Positions 1-12,252 of a stretch of DNA of 64,000 bases are shown here, piece after piece. This DNA comes from Mantis religiosa (lineage: Eukaryota; Arthropoda; Insecta; Mantodea; Mantidae). A program made the position numbers and the translations under genes. The notes beneath the pieces are model-generated. The model saw only the letters and a program-made list of their open reading frames with translations, was not told the origin of the DNA and did no database searches. Positions within the stretch are counted from its first letter, which is position 1, and each line of letters starts with the position of its first letter. The DNA is taken from the NCBI GenBank assembly GCA_030765055.1, contig CM060947.1:226358349-226422348 (forward strand), read 5' to 3'.

Positions 1-11
1 CTTTAAGGAAA

Positions 12-125
12 ATGTCCGCAACTTGGACGATATGTTGGATGCTCCTCGCACTTGCTGGTGTGTGTCGGCTTGAAGAATCGAAAGATCCAGCAGCTAATCA
101 ACTACCAGAATATGCACAGAAAAAT
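12..125 (+). CDS. Secreted catalase-like gene A, exon 1 (signal peptide)
   Basis: First coding exon of a ten-exon catalase-family gene with coding exons at 12-125, 4762-4939, 13403-13544, 22676-22826, 25578-25757, 26361-26552, 31417-31569, 33543-33778, 34690-34822 and 34923-35006, giving 520 aa in total against 527 in human catalase. The exon encodes 38 residues starting MSATWTICWMLLALAGVCRL and ends in phase 0 at AAAAAT|GTAAGT. Residues 5-17 are hydrophobic with no charge, as in a signal peptide. Cytosolic/peroxisomal catalases lack such a leader, so export is inferred. The ATG is preferred because the sequence around it (GAGGAAAATG-like) and the leader are repeated in the paralogue at 58848. 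The 5' UTR and promoter lie left of the window. Family role: heme-dependent breakdown of hydrogen peroxide. Confidence 0.85.
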
Positions 126-847
126 GTAAGTACTTATTTTAAGCATTTTCTTGACGATTGTTGAGTAAAGTAAAAGCAGTTTTAAACGAAGTGCCGAATT
201 TGAGCAAACAATTCTCTTTATCATTATTAGAAATATCATACATTTTAAAATTCTATTACACTATAGAAAATGCATTCATTCAGTTATAAGAACTCAATCT
301 GAAATCAAGAGTATTTTCTTAAGAGAATATTTTAAGCCTTTTTATTGAACTATGTAGTTATTCATTTGTTTTACTAAATTTATTCCATTAGGCTTTAGCA
401 GATGCCATTAAGTAATTTGACCGATCATGATAGGAGACCCTACATCATACATATACAGGTGTGTGCGTTTCTCAAACCTAAATAGCAGAATTGTCATAAG
501 CAGACTGTGAAACTTGGACATCCATGAAAGAGGTTAGGTGTAACCACAACTTAGTGCCGTAAGAGTCTGCAGAGCTGAGGGGGTGCCAGGTTAAAATAAA
601 TCTGTATAAAAGCAACGAAACACACGTCGCATTACTCCACAGTTCACTCTTAAAACTGTTTATAAAATAAAGCAATCGTGGCGCAATTATTTTCTTATAT
701 ATTACGTTCATCAAGAGATATGATTAATCTGTATAATTGCTTGATTAATACTAAAGATACTATGTTTATATCGAGAAAGTAATTTGTATATTTTCAAATA
801 AAAAACCATCTATATCATATGAAGATTTGCAACTTATTTTATATATA
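126..847. other. Intron 1, unique-looking AT-rich part
   Basis: Start of the 4636-bp intron 1 of catalase-like gene A. No coding similarity or repeat structure seen; short open frames here look accidental. Confidence 0.4.
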
Positions 848-2038
848 GGAGGGTGGTCTGAAAAGTTTCCAACCCCAGCATTAAAATGGCAGCACTCCTA
901 AATAAAAGCTAGTGAATTTCGTTGTTCATCTGTTAACACAGTCACTCACCAAAGTTTCAGCCATTTTGGCGTTCAGTTGTTATGTAACAGTCGTTTAAGT
1001 GAGTTGATGTGAGTGTTTTTATGAAAATGGACAAAACCGGGTATCGAGCTGTCATTAAATATTTGTTTTTGAAAGGCAGTACGCCTACGCAAATCAAAGA
1101 TGAGTTGGACTCTGTGTATGGGGACTCTGCACCATCATTTACCACAGTGAAATTTTGGGCAGCTGAAATTAAACGTGACCATAAGAGCTTGGAGACGAAG
1201 ATCGTTCGGGGTATGCAAAAACTTCATCTACCGACGAAAATATTGCTTAAGTTCATCCAATATTGCTAGATGGCCGCGAATTAAAGTGAGAGAGATATCA
1301 GAGGCTATGAACATGTCAAACGAACGTGTTTCTCATACATTAAATCAACATTTAGACATGAGAAAGCTGTCGGCGCGTTGGGTACCGCGTTTGCTCACGT
1401 TAGACCAAAAACGTGTTCGATTGAAGATTTCCAACACTCTGTTGGTGCAGTTTAGACGCAATAAATCCGAGTTTCGGCGCCGATTTATTACTGTGAATGA
1501 TACTTGAATACGCCATTTTACGTCCGAAACAAAAATACAGTCCAAACTGTGGATTGCAAAGGGAGAATTGGCTACAAAAGAAAGCAAAAACTCTTTTTTC
1601 GCGTGGAAAAGTGATGGCGACTGTTTTTGGGATAGTCAGGGAGTTATTTCAATCGAGTATATTCAAAAAGGTAAAACCATTACAGAAGCATACTACTCAT
1701 CATTACTTGACAAGCTGAAGGCAGAACTTGCGGAAAAACGGCCATATTTGGAGAAAAAGAAAATCCTGTTTCACCAAGATGACGCACCGTCTCACACCTA
1801 AGCGGTTGCAATGGCGAAAATCGACGAGTTACGGTTTGCACTGCTTGACCATCCGCCTTAATCACTATATCTAGCCCCAAGCGACTTCTTTTGTTGCCTC
1901 ATCTGAAAATTGTGCTTGGAGGACAGAGATGGGAGCATAGCTTGTAGAGTTACAAAGAGGCTATGTTGAAAAATAAAGAAATAAAATAAATGAAATATGT
2001 CTTGTATCTTTATTAGGTCGGAAACTTTTCAGAGCACC
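848..2038 (+). mobile_element. Mariner element A (DD34D type), inactive
   Basis: A 1.19-kb element flanked by TA. The ends match as inverted repeats: GGTGGTCTGAAAAGTTTCC at 853 and GGTGCTCTGAAAAGTTTCC read in from 2038. The transposase starts near 1021/1027 (MDKTGYRA, helix-turn-helix region with PSFTTVKFWAAE). It continues after a frameshift with MRKLSARWVPRLLTLDQ (about 1359-1420), and further on FHQDDAPSHT and LAPSDFF mark the second and third catalytic Asp regions. The Trp of the DETW motif is a stop (about 1504), and other stops and frameshifts follow, so it is a dead copy. It lies in the sense orientation inside intron 1 of the catalase-like gene. Confidence 0.85.
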
Positions 2039-2056
2039 TATGTGTGTATATATACA

Positions 2057-2058
<2 letters not shown>

Positions 2059-2088
<30 letters not shown>
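2059..2088. repeat. (GT)15 microsatellite
   Basis: Uninterrupted GT dinucleotide run just outside the right end of mariner A. Confidence 0.9.
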
Positions 2089-2094
<6 letters not shown>

Positions 2095-2285
2095 TATACG
2101 CAAATTAGACCGAAGCTTACTTTTTGCATATGATTTATCGCATTTAAAGTACTTTCAGAATTTCAAGGCAGATGTCAACGTTGGTCAAAGGTTTGTAAAA
2201 CTGTCTCGAGAGCTCATATACGACTGATGTATATGCTCTGCCTATACGAGGCGTTAGTCGTATAACGATCCATGGCTATACATAT

Positions 2286-2291
<6 letters not shown>

Positions 2292-2364
<73 letters not shown>
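2292..2364. repeat. (GT)n microsatellite
   Basis: Pure GT run of about 36 units inside intron 1. A small inverted repeat (TATACGACT / AGTCGTATA, about 2218-2262) lies just before it. Confidence 0.9.
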
Positions 2365-2368
<4 letters not shown>

Positions 2369-3311
2369 CTAGTGGCTATGTGATTCTTTTAAAATTCCAT
2401 TCCTTTTGCTTCAGATAAGTACCAAGGATTATCGCCAAAATGGTTGACTCCAGATTGGTTCACAAAAATAAATAAAATTTAAGTTATATGTTTTTATGAG
2501 ATCAACATTTTTGTGTAATAAGATTTTCTCTATCTCTTATAGTTTTTGAATTATGCAAAAGTCATCAAAAATGAAGAGGACTTTTGAGGACATCCCCAGA
2601 ATATTTCAAATATGGTTTCTTGTCATTAAAATATATTTAAATTATGTTAATTTAAACAAAATCTTTAGAGGCACTTTCATAAAATCAAAATTTTCAAAAA
2701 GTTCAATGTAAAAGTAGTCGGGGCTGGACGGATTTCCTTGGAAGGTGCTGAATTGACATATCTACTAATTTGGTACGAAAAGGACTTCCCAGTTTTGAAT
2801 TATCTGCTCATGGGTGCACACACGGACACATGAATTTCTTCTAACACTTATTTCTTTAGATTTAACGGCTCCAATATACGTGTTTCGTATTCAATCTTCT
2901 TATCGAATTTTTTCGTGGAATTCAATACCTTGTAAACTTACCATTCGCAATAGAGGAAGTAAAAATTAACTTAATATTTCATTTTGAAGTTTTGTTCCAG
3001 AAACTATCCTATTTTCACAATAAACCCCCAGATTATAAATACACAATTTATAATTTTAACTCGTGCCTCATTTTTATTACTTTTGAGTTAACCGTTATTC
3101 TCCAAAACGTCATTAACTTAACGTGCCTTGTCATTAACTTAAGAGTAATGACGATGACCAGCCGAAAGCATGCAGATTGTTGTCTTCTTTTACCTATCAA
3201 GCATTAGGCCCTATGCTCCTGAGTTGACTTTTCAGCCCAAAGTTACTTTGGACAAACTCAATATGTCTTCCTGTTTGAACGATTGTGAATCATGAATTCG
3301 GTTTCTACATA
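2365..3311. other. Intron 1, no recognised feature
   Basis: AT-rich intronic sequence between mariner A and the DD41D element. No gene, repeat family or RNA recognised. Confidence 0.4.
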
Positions 3312-4455
3312 CAAGGTGAACTTAAATTTTCGATTCATTTTCGAGAAAACGTAATATTAGATTCAAAGAAATACAGGTTTCCCAGAGATGCACTGCTTCC
3401 TCAAACACTTTGTACAGCGTTGCAGGTGTGATGCTGCTCACTGCCTGCCTGATACGTTCCTTAAGAGTGGCAATGCAGGTGATTTTAGCTTTGTAGAATT
3501 GTGATTTCACGTATCCGTATGCAAAAAGTCAAGAGGTGTCAAATCCGGGGAACGTGGCGCCCATATGCGGTGTGAAACCCTGCCAATCCATCGACGTGGG
3601 AATGTGATATCCAGGTACTTCCGAACAATTAGTGCGAAATAAGGAGGGGCTCCATCTTGTTGGAAAACAGCAGTTTCCAAAATGCCATCCTGCTTTAATT
3701 GTGGCTGAAGAAACAGTTGTAGCATATCAAGGTACGAAATACCTGTCACTGTTTGTTCTGCAAAGAAGAATGGCCCATGCACCTTCGATTTTGTCAGCCC
3801 CAGCCACACATTAACTTTTGGGGTGTTTCGTTCCCACTCCATGATCGCATTTGTTTGTTCATTCGCCCACACTCTGCAGTTGTGTCTGTTGACCATGCGA
3901 CATGTGTGGAAGGTGACCTCATCAGAAAAGAACACATTTTGCAACTAAGTGGCTTCTTCAACTGATCTCAACAGGTCGTATTGCTTAGCGACAAGCGTAG
4001 TCTTCCCGTTCCGGTGCATGTCAAATTTGGAGGTGTTACGGCCTTTTTTTTTTTTTTTTTTTTTTTTAAAGTGAAATGCAGAATCTTCCACACTGTCGAT
4101 TGCGGTACACCCAACTCTCGACTTAACCGCCTGGTTGATGCTTTCGAACTTCTGGTCACAGCATCACTGCACAGTTTCATTGGTCACCCGGGGTCTAACC
4201 GAAAGTTTCACGTCTTGTGCACTTCCTGTTCTTTTAAATTTCTGCATCAGTAGTCTGATATTTGCCCTTGTAGGACTGGCTTTATAGAATCTTCGTTCAA
4301 AATCCGCTTGAACCTCCTGGTTTGTAAATCCCCTCAAACGTGCAGAAAATACAGCGATTCGTTCTTCAGTTGACAGCATCTTTCAGATCTTCGGTAAAAT
4401 AAATTCAAACTCAACCGTTTTCTCAAAAATGGATCGAGGCTTTATGTTCACCCTG
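3312..4455 (-). mobile_element. Tc1/mariner-type transposon with DD41D transposase (rosa-like), inactive
   Basis: An 1144-bp element between TA dinucleotides with about 40-bp imperfect inverted ends (CAAGGTGAAC... at 3312; CAGGGTGAAC... read in from 4455). The transposase is on the minus strand from MLSTEERIAVFSARLRG (4379) through an HTH part (LSRELGVPQSTVWKIL) to FSDEVTFHTCR, FQQDGAPPYFAL and SPDLTPLDF. Forty-one residues separate the Asp of QQDGAPP and the Asp of PLDF, which is the DD41D spacing reported for rosa-type elements. A run of T at 4043-4067 (Lys codons on the coding strand) sits in the middle and shifts the frame, and there are other frame breaks near 3950 and 3530. A second fragment of the family is at 52617-52830. 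Confidence 0.75.
4043..4067. repeat. Poly-T (poly-A on minus strand) tract inside transposase
   Basis: About 24 T in a row interrupting the DD41D transposase frame of the surrounding element; homopolymer expansion or A-rich insertion. Confidence 0.8.
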
Positions 4456-4761
4456 TATAATGATGATCATTGTTCTAAGGGTAAATTGCCCATTATTCTC
4501 TCGTGATACTTATCATGCCATTTAGTATTTCCTGCTGTATAACTCATAATTTAATTAATTTATTCCTTATTCTGCCTCCAGTTTCATTTGGTAATGTCCA
4601 TTTCTCACTACAGGTCTCGGCGAGATCTTGTATAGGCGAAGTATAGCATATTGTTGTTTCATAAAAAGAATCCTGTATTATAGAAGACCAAAATGTTAAA
4701 TATCACCACATTAAGAGCAATTTAAACTGTTCATATATCTTTTTCCTTTGTATAATTTCAG

Positions 4762-4939
4762 TCGGAAGTGAAATATATTGTTCGAGACTCTGGTCAACCG
4801 ATAGACAGCCTAACAGACAGTTTACAAGCCGGCAAAAAGAACGGTCCCCTGCTTCTTCAGGACACCATCTTATTAGAAGAACTATCAGCTTTCGACCGGG
4901 AGAGAATTCCAGAAAGAGCAGTACATGCCAAGGGTGCAG
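4762..4939 (+). CDS. Secreted catalase-like gene A, exon 2 (distal His)
   Basis: Acceptor TAATTTCAG|TCGG, donor GCAG|GTTAGT; 178 nt, phase 0 in and 1 out. It encodes residues 39-97 plus one base of codon 98. It carries the family signature FDRERIPERAVHAKGAG, with Arg 90 and the distal catalytic His 93 (codon 4924-4926), equivalent to human His75. The N-terminal arm (RDSGQPIDSLTDSL) is close to other animal catalases. Gene B has a matching exon at 63681 that is one codon shorter. Confidence 0.93.
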
Positions 4940-5344
4940 GTTAGTCTACAATTAATTATAGTCGAGGGCAATTAAATACAAAAAATTTCAAAACTTTGAA
5001 TGTTTAAACTTTGCTTTCTATCTTTTGGGAATTTTTTAAATATATTATGTTTTGAATTGTTCTTTCACACTGGCCGTGTGAAGGCTAAATTGTGTTTTAT
5101 TAATGTATGGATATAATTTTATTTAAATGTATTTAAAATGGTACTTACCTGCCATTTTTACTATGAACTTTGCACGCTTTACAGAAAAATTGTGACAACT
5201 GTACACGTTGAAGCAAAATACATTTTCTCTATTGTTGCTCCCAGTGGTTTTGTTTGTGAGTAAACATTCTTTTTAATATGGACTACCCCGTTTTAAAGGC
5301 TGTTAAACCCAGATAAATTACATCTTAATTACTAATTATTTAAG

Positions 5345-5733
5345 AAACCGAGACGGATGGCTCAGCGGTTTTGTCTGTGGCCCGCACATGGGAGGCGCAG
5401 GTTCGATTCCCGTGGCTTCCTACCTGACAAATGGGTTTTATTCTTGCTCTTTGCCGGGTCGCCCGGGAAAAAACCCCGGCGTTAGTTACATTCCCCGAAT
5501 TTGCTGTCCCTACATTTCATCTCCATTATCATTTCCCATAATCTCCCATATGATGGTCTCTTTAAGATAGAAGTGTCAACGAATGTCTCGGCGCTGTCGT
5601 GACTCTGGGACGGCCGCACTTAGTCTCCTATGGACTCATCCTTCCTCCCGGGGATACCCCACTTGGAATTTAGGTACAATAAACCACAGGTTTCGGTGCC
5701 GAATCCCCTCCGAAGTAATCCTAAGCCTAATTA
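5345..5733 (+). mobile_element. tRNA-derived SINE, family 1
   Basis: Pol III promoter pair: A box TGGCTCAGCGG (5358-5368) and B box GGTTCGATTCC (5400-5410). Then comes a body with CATTTCATCTCCATTA and TAGAAGTGTCA, shared with a copy at 44324, and a tail with CATCCTTCCTCCCGGG, shared with the reverse-oriented piece at 45840. It abuts the mariner at 5734. It lies in intron 2. Confidence 0.75.
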
Positions 5734-6680
5734 CGAGGGTTGTTCAATCAAGAATGATCACAATTTTGTTGACAACGTACCATTACTCATCCTCATAATT
5801 TTGATAGGCCTTCTCAGAATAGTCTCCCCTGAATACGATACACTTGTCCCAGCGTTTCTGCCAGTCTTCAAAGACATACTGGGAACCATTTTTGAGAGAT
5901 CCTTCAAAATCACCTCCGCAGCCTTCACCACTGCTTCTGATGATGGATAAAGCCTCCCACGAAGGCGTTTCTTCAAGTTAGGGAATAGAAAAAAGTCACA
6001 TGGGGTTAAATCCGGACTATAGGGAGGGTGAGCGATGCACTTCACGTTGAATATTTGCAAGATATTGAGCAACATCATTGGCAATATGCGGCCGTGCACT
6101 ATCGCGGTGTAGCATCCAGACTGCTTCACGGAAATGTGGTCTTTTGCGCCTGATATGGACTTGCAATGATTTCAAGACATCCCTGTAGTATTGTCCAGTT
6201 ACTTATGTGTGTGCAGGTACCAGATGCTGATAAACCATTCAATGAGTATCAAAGAATGGGATGACCATAACTTTCCCAGCAGAAACAACCACTTTTGCTT
6301 TTTGGGGGGTTGGTGATGAAGGAAACTTCCACACTGAGCTTTGTCGTTAGCTCTCAGGATCAAAATGATGTAGCCAAGTCACATCAACAGTGATTGCGTT
6401 TGAAAGAAACTCCGGATCTTCCTCTAACATCAACTTTAACTGCATGTAGACCTGCATGCGAATGTCCTTTTGTTCGGGAATCAACAGTCTTGGAACCCAT
6501 CGCGCACAAACACGTCTCATGTGTAATGTTTCTGTCACCAACTTGTGGGTGGCACCCAATGAAATGTTCAGTATTTCAGAAAGTGATCTTAAGGTAATTC
6601 GTCGAACCTCTCTCACAATGGCGGCAGCAGTGTTGATGTTTTCTTCTGTAACAGCAGAAGTTTGTACCTTCATATCTCGT
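5734..6680 (-). mobile_element. Mariner family C, copy 1 (retains DNA-binding half, right end lost)
   Basis: The left end TA|CGAGGGTTGTTCAATCAAG matches the family C inverted repeat. The minus-strand transposase starts near 6673 with MKVQTSAVTEEN, then the HTH segment LRSLSEILNISLGATHKLV, RVCARWVPRLL, a DETW equivalent altered to DVTW (6375), and HPPYSPDLTPCDFFLF. Frameshifts break it. It is the only family C copy here that keeps the N-terminal DNA-binding region. No right-hand inverted repeat is visible. Confidence 0.75.
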
Positions 6681-6689
6681 TAATAGCCT

Positions 6690-7544
6690 GGCGCATTATA
6701 ACTACAGTTTCTTTTTTCACATTTTAAACCTTCCTTGGACGATCTCGAGCTTTTGTGAGACTAACAAACGTCAATTCTTTTATAGATACCATGAGAGTCA
6801 TCTGCCCATGTTTATTAATATCAATGCAACCTATAGTTTATAGTCTAATGTGAAAACATTGACCCTTTTAGCATAAAACCATTCGGTAATATACGCACCC
6901 AGCATTAATACTTACAGCTTAAGGACCAAAAAGCTACGAAAAGCTTAAGGGCACTGGGAGGTTACTTTTACCCAGAAAGGGCTAGTTTTTAACAATAGTG
7001 AAATATAAATATTCAAAAAACTAAACATTGCAAGGAATTTAAATTTCGTATGATTATAGTATAAGGAAGTGTGCATTTAACGACTGTATAATATTTACAT
7101 TAAGTTCAAATATCTCCTTGCAAAAGGGGCATAAGAAACTCTGTGTATCCTGAAAAAAGTATTACGCCCTTTACTTCAGGTCTAGGTTCCTTGTAGGAAT
7201 TTAAGGCTATAGGCACCAATCATTTTCCTAAATAACATAAAGCACAGTTTTATAATCTAAACTAAACAAAAAGCATACATAGCTTATACTATGCACATGA
7301 AAAATTATTTAGTTGTGTTAAAAAAAAGATAATATTTTAAGGACTGAATTCTATTTTCCCACTATTTTATAAATCATATGAATATAAAAGTTAGATTAAT
7401 GTGTTTTGGAAACATTAAAAAATAATTACTAAAATTTTGTATCAAAATCTTTCATAGTTTTTGAGAAAAATGCACCTAAAGTATGAAAAATCAAGGTTTT
7501 GGGAAATCACGATCAAAGATTAAGCACCATTCTTTTTAAATTAT
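6690..7544. other. Intron 2, no recognised feature
   Basis: AT-rich sequence without a coding frame or repeat that I can name. Confidence 0.4.
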
Positions 7545-8010
7545 ACAGGCCTGCTCCATATTCCTGCTCAGTTAGGTTTTCCTCATCTTTTCCTTTCTTT
7601 ATCTTACTTCTAGCTCTACTTTCAAGCAAATGAGCTGTTCCTTTTGCCTCTGAGAGTCGAGGCATATATTTTTTTAGACATGCTACCCTCATATTTTCAC
7701 CAACCTATATACCTATTTTTGTCATTACTTTATGCATACCACTGCACCCATCATTATAACAAATAGCACTATCATATACGCCAAGTTTTAACATTTTTGG
7801 CCCATCATTTGGAATTCTTTCGCATATGATATGATGAAAACTTTCATTTGGCTTTTGGGTGCAAAAACACGGCTAAAGGAGCCGCAAGTTGACCATAGAG
7901 AAATAAACGAGTGAAGCAGCAGGAAGCAGAATGACCAACACGTAAATCAAAATTTACAACATGTTTCTAAGTGGGTTAGTTCAGAAATTTCAAGCTTTGG
8001 AAATATGCTG
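7545..8010 (-). pseudogene. C-terminal fragment of a transposon-associated (Mutator-like?) protein
   Basis: The minus strand reads CFCTQKPNESFHHIICERIP (about 7860-7800), then KMLKLGVYDSAICYNDG and a basic tail ending near EQEYGAGLY. An NES..IW..(C)PK...LG.YDA...FNDG arrangement ending in a basic YGAG tail is, from memory, the C-terminus of multi-copy insect proteins with a Mutator-like transposase domain. That family assignment is not certain. Stops in and around it show decay. Confidence 0.4.
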
Positions 8011-11000
8011 ACTGAAATGTGTATGCAGAAGATCAGAGAGTAGGCGTGTCATTGCGCCACCATCTTTAAATTGATGCATTATAGGGCTTTAATACCAGCT
8101 GGCACCCTATGTTATATCATTTAAAAGCTGAAGAATTATACAATTTTTAGCGCCAAAACAAAAACCCGATTCTTATGTTTCACTTTGCATTTGTGAATGA
8201 CTTGACTTGACTTGATTGAATGTGTCAAGCACAACACTAACCCTAATAAAATATTTACTAATAACTATACCTTTATAACCAATCTGCCAGTGGAAATCAT
8301 TGCTATTATTGTATTTTGTAAACTGCTATAAGTTATTAAAATGTTATTTGTATTATAATATCAAATTATAGATCCCAAGAGGTAAAATTAAGGGTAATAA
8401 AATTTTTGAGCTGAACAGAAAGGATTTTAACCTAAGATGAAGTGGCAGTAACCTGTATAATACCATTTGGCCAACACTAACTTCAGAGGCAAGGTTTCTA
8501 CACGCATAAGTAATCGCTGACCTCCGACTTCCACCTCCTGTCTACACGTCTTTTACATCTTCATACACTGTTTTGAGCTCGTTTTGGTAGTTTAACAGAA
8601 ATGAAATAACTGTATCCGTCATCACATTTACTGCATAATCTAAGAATTGCCGTAATTTCTGACAGAAGCGAAAGCAATCTACCTAATTCTTATCATTTTG
8701 ACATGACTGTACAACATGAAGCAGTCCCTGTTGCTAGGAACACTGACATGACATATAACTTGATACCAGAAAGACATTAACATAAACAAACGAATAAATA
8801 TAAATGACATGTACCAGAGAATATATAAACATATCGTGAGCATATATTCGAGAGACGGGCACAGTAACAAGGTCACAAAATCCCTTTCCAAACCCTGTAA
8901 CCGAACAACTCTGCTCTATTGTTTGCCTTGCCCTAAAGCAAGCATGGTGCCAGACAGTCGCGAACCGACCCATTGTTACAAAACCATACGTGAACCTCAC
9001 AACAGGCTTTGAGACTTTGACCAACGCTCAGAACGCATGCTTACGCATAAATTTTAACAAGCGCACCGTTAGAGAAAACGAGCGTTCATCATACGCCCTT
9101 GCACTAAATTTAAACTAGTCTTAGAGTGGGAATAAGCTTGCACCAATCAGAAATAAGTTATTGGTCACGTGATTTATTAACTTTCCCAAAAGTCGGTACG
9201 CGTGGGGGAAATTTGAACGATGGCAGAAAAGCGTTCCGGCAAATAAAATCACTTGTCTTCCGACGTTCCGACGTGCTAGATTATCTGCACTCCGTACTCT
9301 GTATTTCGGCGTTTCGCGCCAGGAAGTGATAAGTTTCACGTTTGAGAATGTGCGCTAAGTGTGGATTGCGAAAGACCAACGCACGCGGAGAAAAGTGCCA
9401 AGGAATATTAAGTAATAATTCTTTACTATATCCAACCGCAACAAAGCAGGAACTCATCTTCGCGGACAGCACTATGACATTTTACAAGACATCACCGTTC
9501 ACTCCGCGACTTGTACGCGAGACGCGACGCGAGACGATAAACAACTGAGACGCAACATTACAACAGGCGGCGAGCATCCATGATAGGTCAAGGATCCTAT
9601 AAATCTACTTACGTCTAGGAGAAGAGGTGATTTCCTTCACGAACCAATGAGTCAGGACGTACCCAGCCCTGCATTTTCCTATGAGAGCCTCATGCCGAGC
9701 TACACCAAAGGGAACATCAGACCAATGACTGAAATCCCTCGATCCATGATCTCCCACCCAGCTACAGTTAGCCTTGTGAGGTAGTGAATGACTGAGGGAT
9801 CATTCGCCGGGTTCCGACCAGGCAGAATCGCTTCAAACGAAAACACATGTTGGCTGAAGATTTAAATCCAACTGATCATTTTTAGTAGATCTGCCATTTT
9901 GTATTCCAATGTTATTGTCAACTGGTGCATGTGATAGGTTGCTCCTTCAGGGGAGTGTTTAAAGGTTTGTGCAAATGTACGATAATGAATAAAAGTTTGT
10001 AAACTCACCTAAAATTGTGCCTAGATATGATGTTTTTGGAATCGAAATATATAATGTTCGCTTTCTGTCCCATACGACACTTATGCATTGAGTTATCTAC
10101 CCTTGTTCTATAAACTGTTCTGCAAATAATCCATTAGGAGGCATTCAAGAATGGCGTAGTCACATATGTCGCTTAGCACGTTGCATAAATTCAAAAATAA
10201 ATAGGGGCAGGTGACTCACCTGGTATAATCGTGGTTTTAATGAGAAATTAAGTTACTAATTGTTACTAATTGTTAATTGTTAAAATTGTTACTAATAGTA
10301 ACAATTAATAACATGTCTTTTTAATTTTCCCGTCATTTATACTATATGAGCAGCACATTACATTGGTTTAAATTGTATTTCTTCTTCCCAGTCATAATGC
10401 TCTTCAGCACCTCTCACAGTACAGCCTTACCAGCTAATAATATAGTTCAGTTTATAATGAAAGAATCCGATTAGGAGCTATGAACTGTCAGTCAATGAAC
10501 AAACACCAAAAACTGTAGAATTCCCTGGAATAAAGCTGTGAAGACCGCTGAGATTATAGCAGCAGATGGCAGTGTTCAAGCAGAATTAACCATCACAGCT
10601 ATACGTGGAAACAAAAACACTTCAATTGAGGGAGACATAAATTTCCATAGGAGAGTTTTGGTTACTTAGTTTAAATGCTATTCATTGTGAAAAAGCGATT
10701 CCAACACTTTGGAGAAGCTGCCAGTTATGTAGTATAAAACGGTTCAATTCCAAGTGTAGATTGGGGGAAAAGTACCTTTGGACTAGGTAGTAGATTTTGT
10801 AATTATGTTGCTAAAAATTAAATATAAATCAATATAGCTCAATACTAATAAGCGAGATAATACTCCCCAGGAATTTGCTGTCATCTGAAGGATGCCTACC
10901 CATTTGTGAAAATTGGCCAAAAAGTGCAAAAATGTATTTCAATTTCCTATTATTTGTAATGCCATGCAACCCTTTAAAAATTGTGGCATATGACTATTTA

Positions 11001-11756
11001 AGTGGGTCACTGTAAGTAGGCATAGTTCTTTATATTACCTATTTTGGTGATGTTCTTGTTTTTAATTTTTAGTGCTTTTCATAATGTAAATTGCTTCACA
11101 TGATGCAGCTTTCAAACTAGAAGCTTGACTATTGTTGTGCTTGGATAAAAGCAGTACCAAAGGAAATTGATTTGATAATTTTTCATAATGTCACCAGTGC
11201 TTATGCAATTAAATAAAAAACACATATTTCACAGGCAAATATTAAACATTAATAGAAGGAGAGTTGAAGAACTCTTTTATCCTAAACCAAGGGCCAGGTT
11301 AAAATTTCATCCCATAAATTTCCTAATAGTATATTTATGTGTATAACTGCGAAGTATTACTTTTCTGAAACTAAAATTGCATCATTTTGAATAGTTTAAT
11401 TAAATGACAGTAAAATATTAAATATATTAATATCACAATAACTATTTTGGACAAAGTTATGGAAATAGGTCTGTGAACTATTGTTAATACTACAATAGCT
11501 GTGTTGAAATTTCTAGTCAATCCAAGCAAAATTGTAGATTTTAGGATTTTCATAGATAGGTATAGGAAACATGCATTAAAGTTATTAAATTTCATATTAT
11601 TTGCATAATTAATAACTACTGTGTATTTCTGTGATGTTCTTCAGCAATTTAAGGACTGGTTAATAAACCTGCTATTACTTTTTTGGTTCTCTCAAGTACT
11701 CGTATTTGAGTGCCTAAAAGGATTAGAAACCTACACATACATAACAATTTTGAACA
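8011..11756. other. Intron 2, long stretch without a recognised gene
   Basis: About 3.7 kb. The part 9120-9600 is noticeably richer in G+C, with CpG-containing words such as CGGCGTTTCGCGCC, and could be a decayed mobile element, but I find no ends or motifs. Short open frames at 8734-9024 and 9121-9548 resemble nothing I know. Confidence 0.35.
10284..10306. repeat. 23-nt perfect palindrome
   Basis: AATTGTTACTA, one central A, TAGTAACAATT. It sits in a patch of TTACTAATTG repeats. Confidence 0.6.
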
Positions 11757-11797
11757 AAAAGTCACTTATCTTATGAAAATGGTGTCAATTTTTCTTA

Positions 11798-11840
11798 TTA
11801 ATTGATATCTATTTCACAAACAACTCATCAGTCTACAACA
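11798..11840 (-). ncRNA. Degenerate hammerhead ribozyme core in Penelope left arm
   Basis: The minus strand shows CTGATGA (11831-11825), then GAAA (11815-11812) followed by a short turn and an AUA triplet, in the order expected for a type I hammerhead. Stem II does not pair and stem I is only two pairs, so this copy is probably inactive. Hammerhead motifs are known in Penelope-like elements. Confidence 0.35.
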
Positions 11841-11888
11841 CTTCGTCGTCAAGGATACCGGCTACTATGTTATGTTCTTTTTTTTCAG

Positions 11889-12252
11889 CTCCCCAGGGGC
11901 CTACTTCGGTAGGTACGGGTTTGGCGCACCTGGGGTCCCGAGCCAACAGTCTCCCTCGTGTGGGCTCCCCTTCGTGGTTGAGGGAGACGGTCAACAGGCC
12001 CACCCACGTGTAGGCCGTGCGTGGAGACCCGTGGAGAAGGTCTTTAGATTCTTGTCTAGTTTAGAGTTTAGGATTTAGTGAACAAAATTTTTAGTAGGTT
12101 TTGATTGAAGTCTTTTATGTACGTGTATTTTTAAAAGGTTTTGTTACACTTGTATAGTTTTTAGAAATCTTTATATCTGCCTTTCGCCATGACTACTATT
12201 TTAAAGGGCGCTGATGACCGCCGTAGTTGAGCGCCCTTATATATCATCATCA
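11889..12252 (+). mobile_element. Short non-LTR/SINE-type insertion with target duplication
   Basis: A roughly 364-bp insert beginning CTCCCCAGGGGCC and ending with a GGGCGCTGATGACC...GAGCGCCC hairpin and an ATCATCATCATT tail, typical of 3' ends of some insect non-LTR elements. It is flanked by the duplicated target TTC(T)nCAG (11875-11888 and 12253-12264), which shows retrotransposition into the left arm of the Penelope element. Confidence 0.65.
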
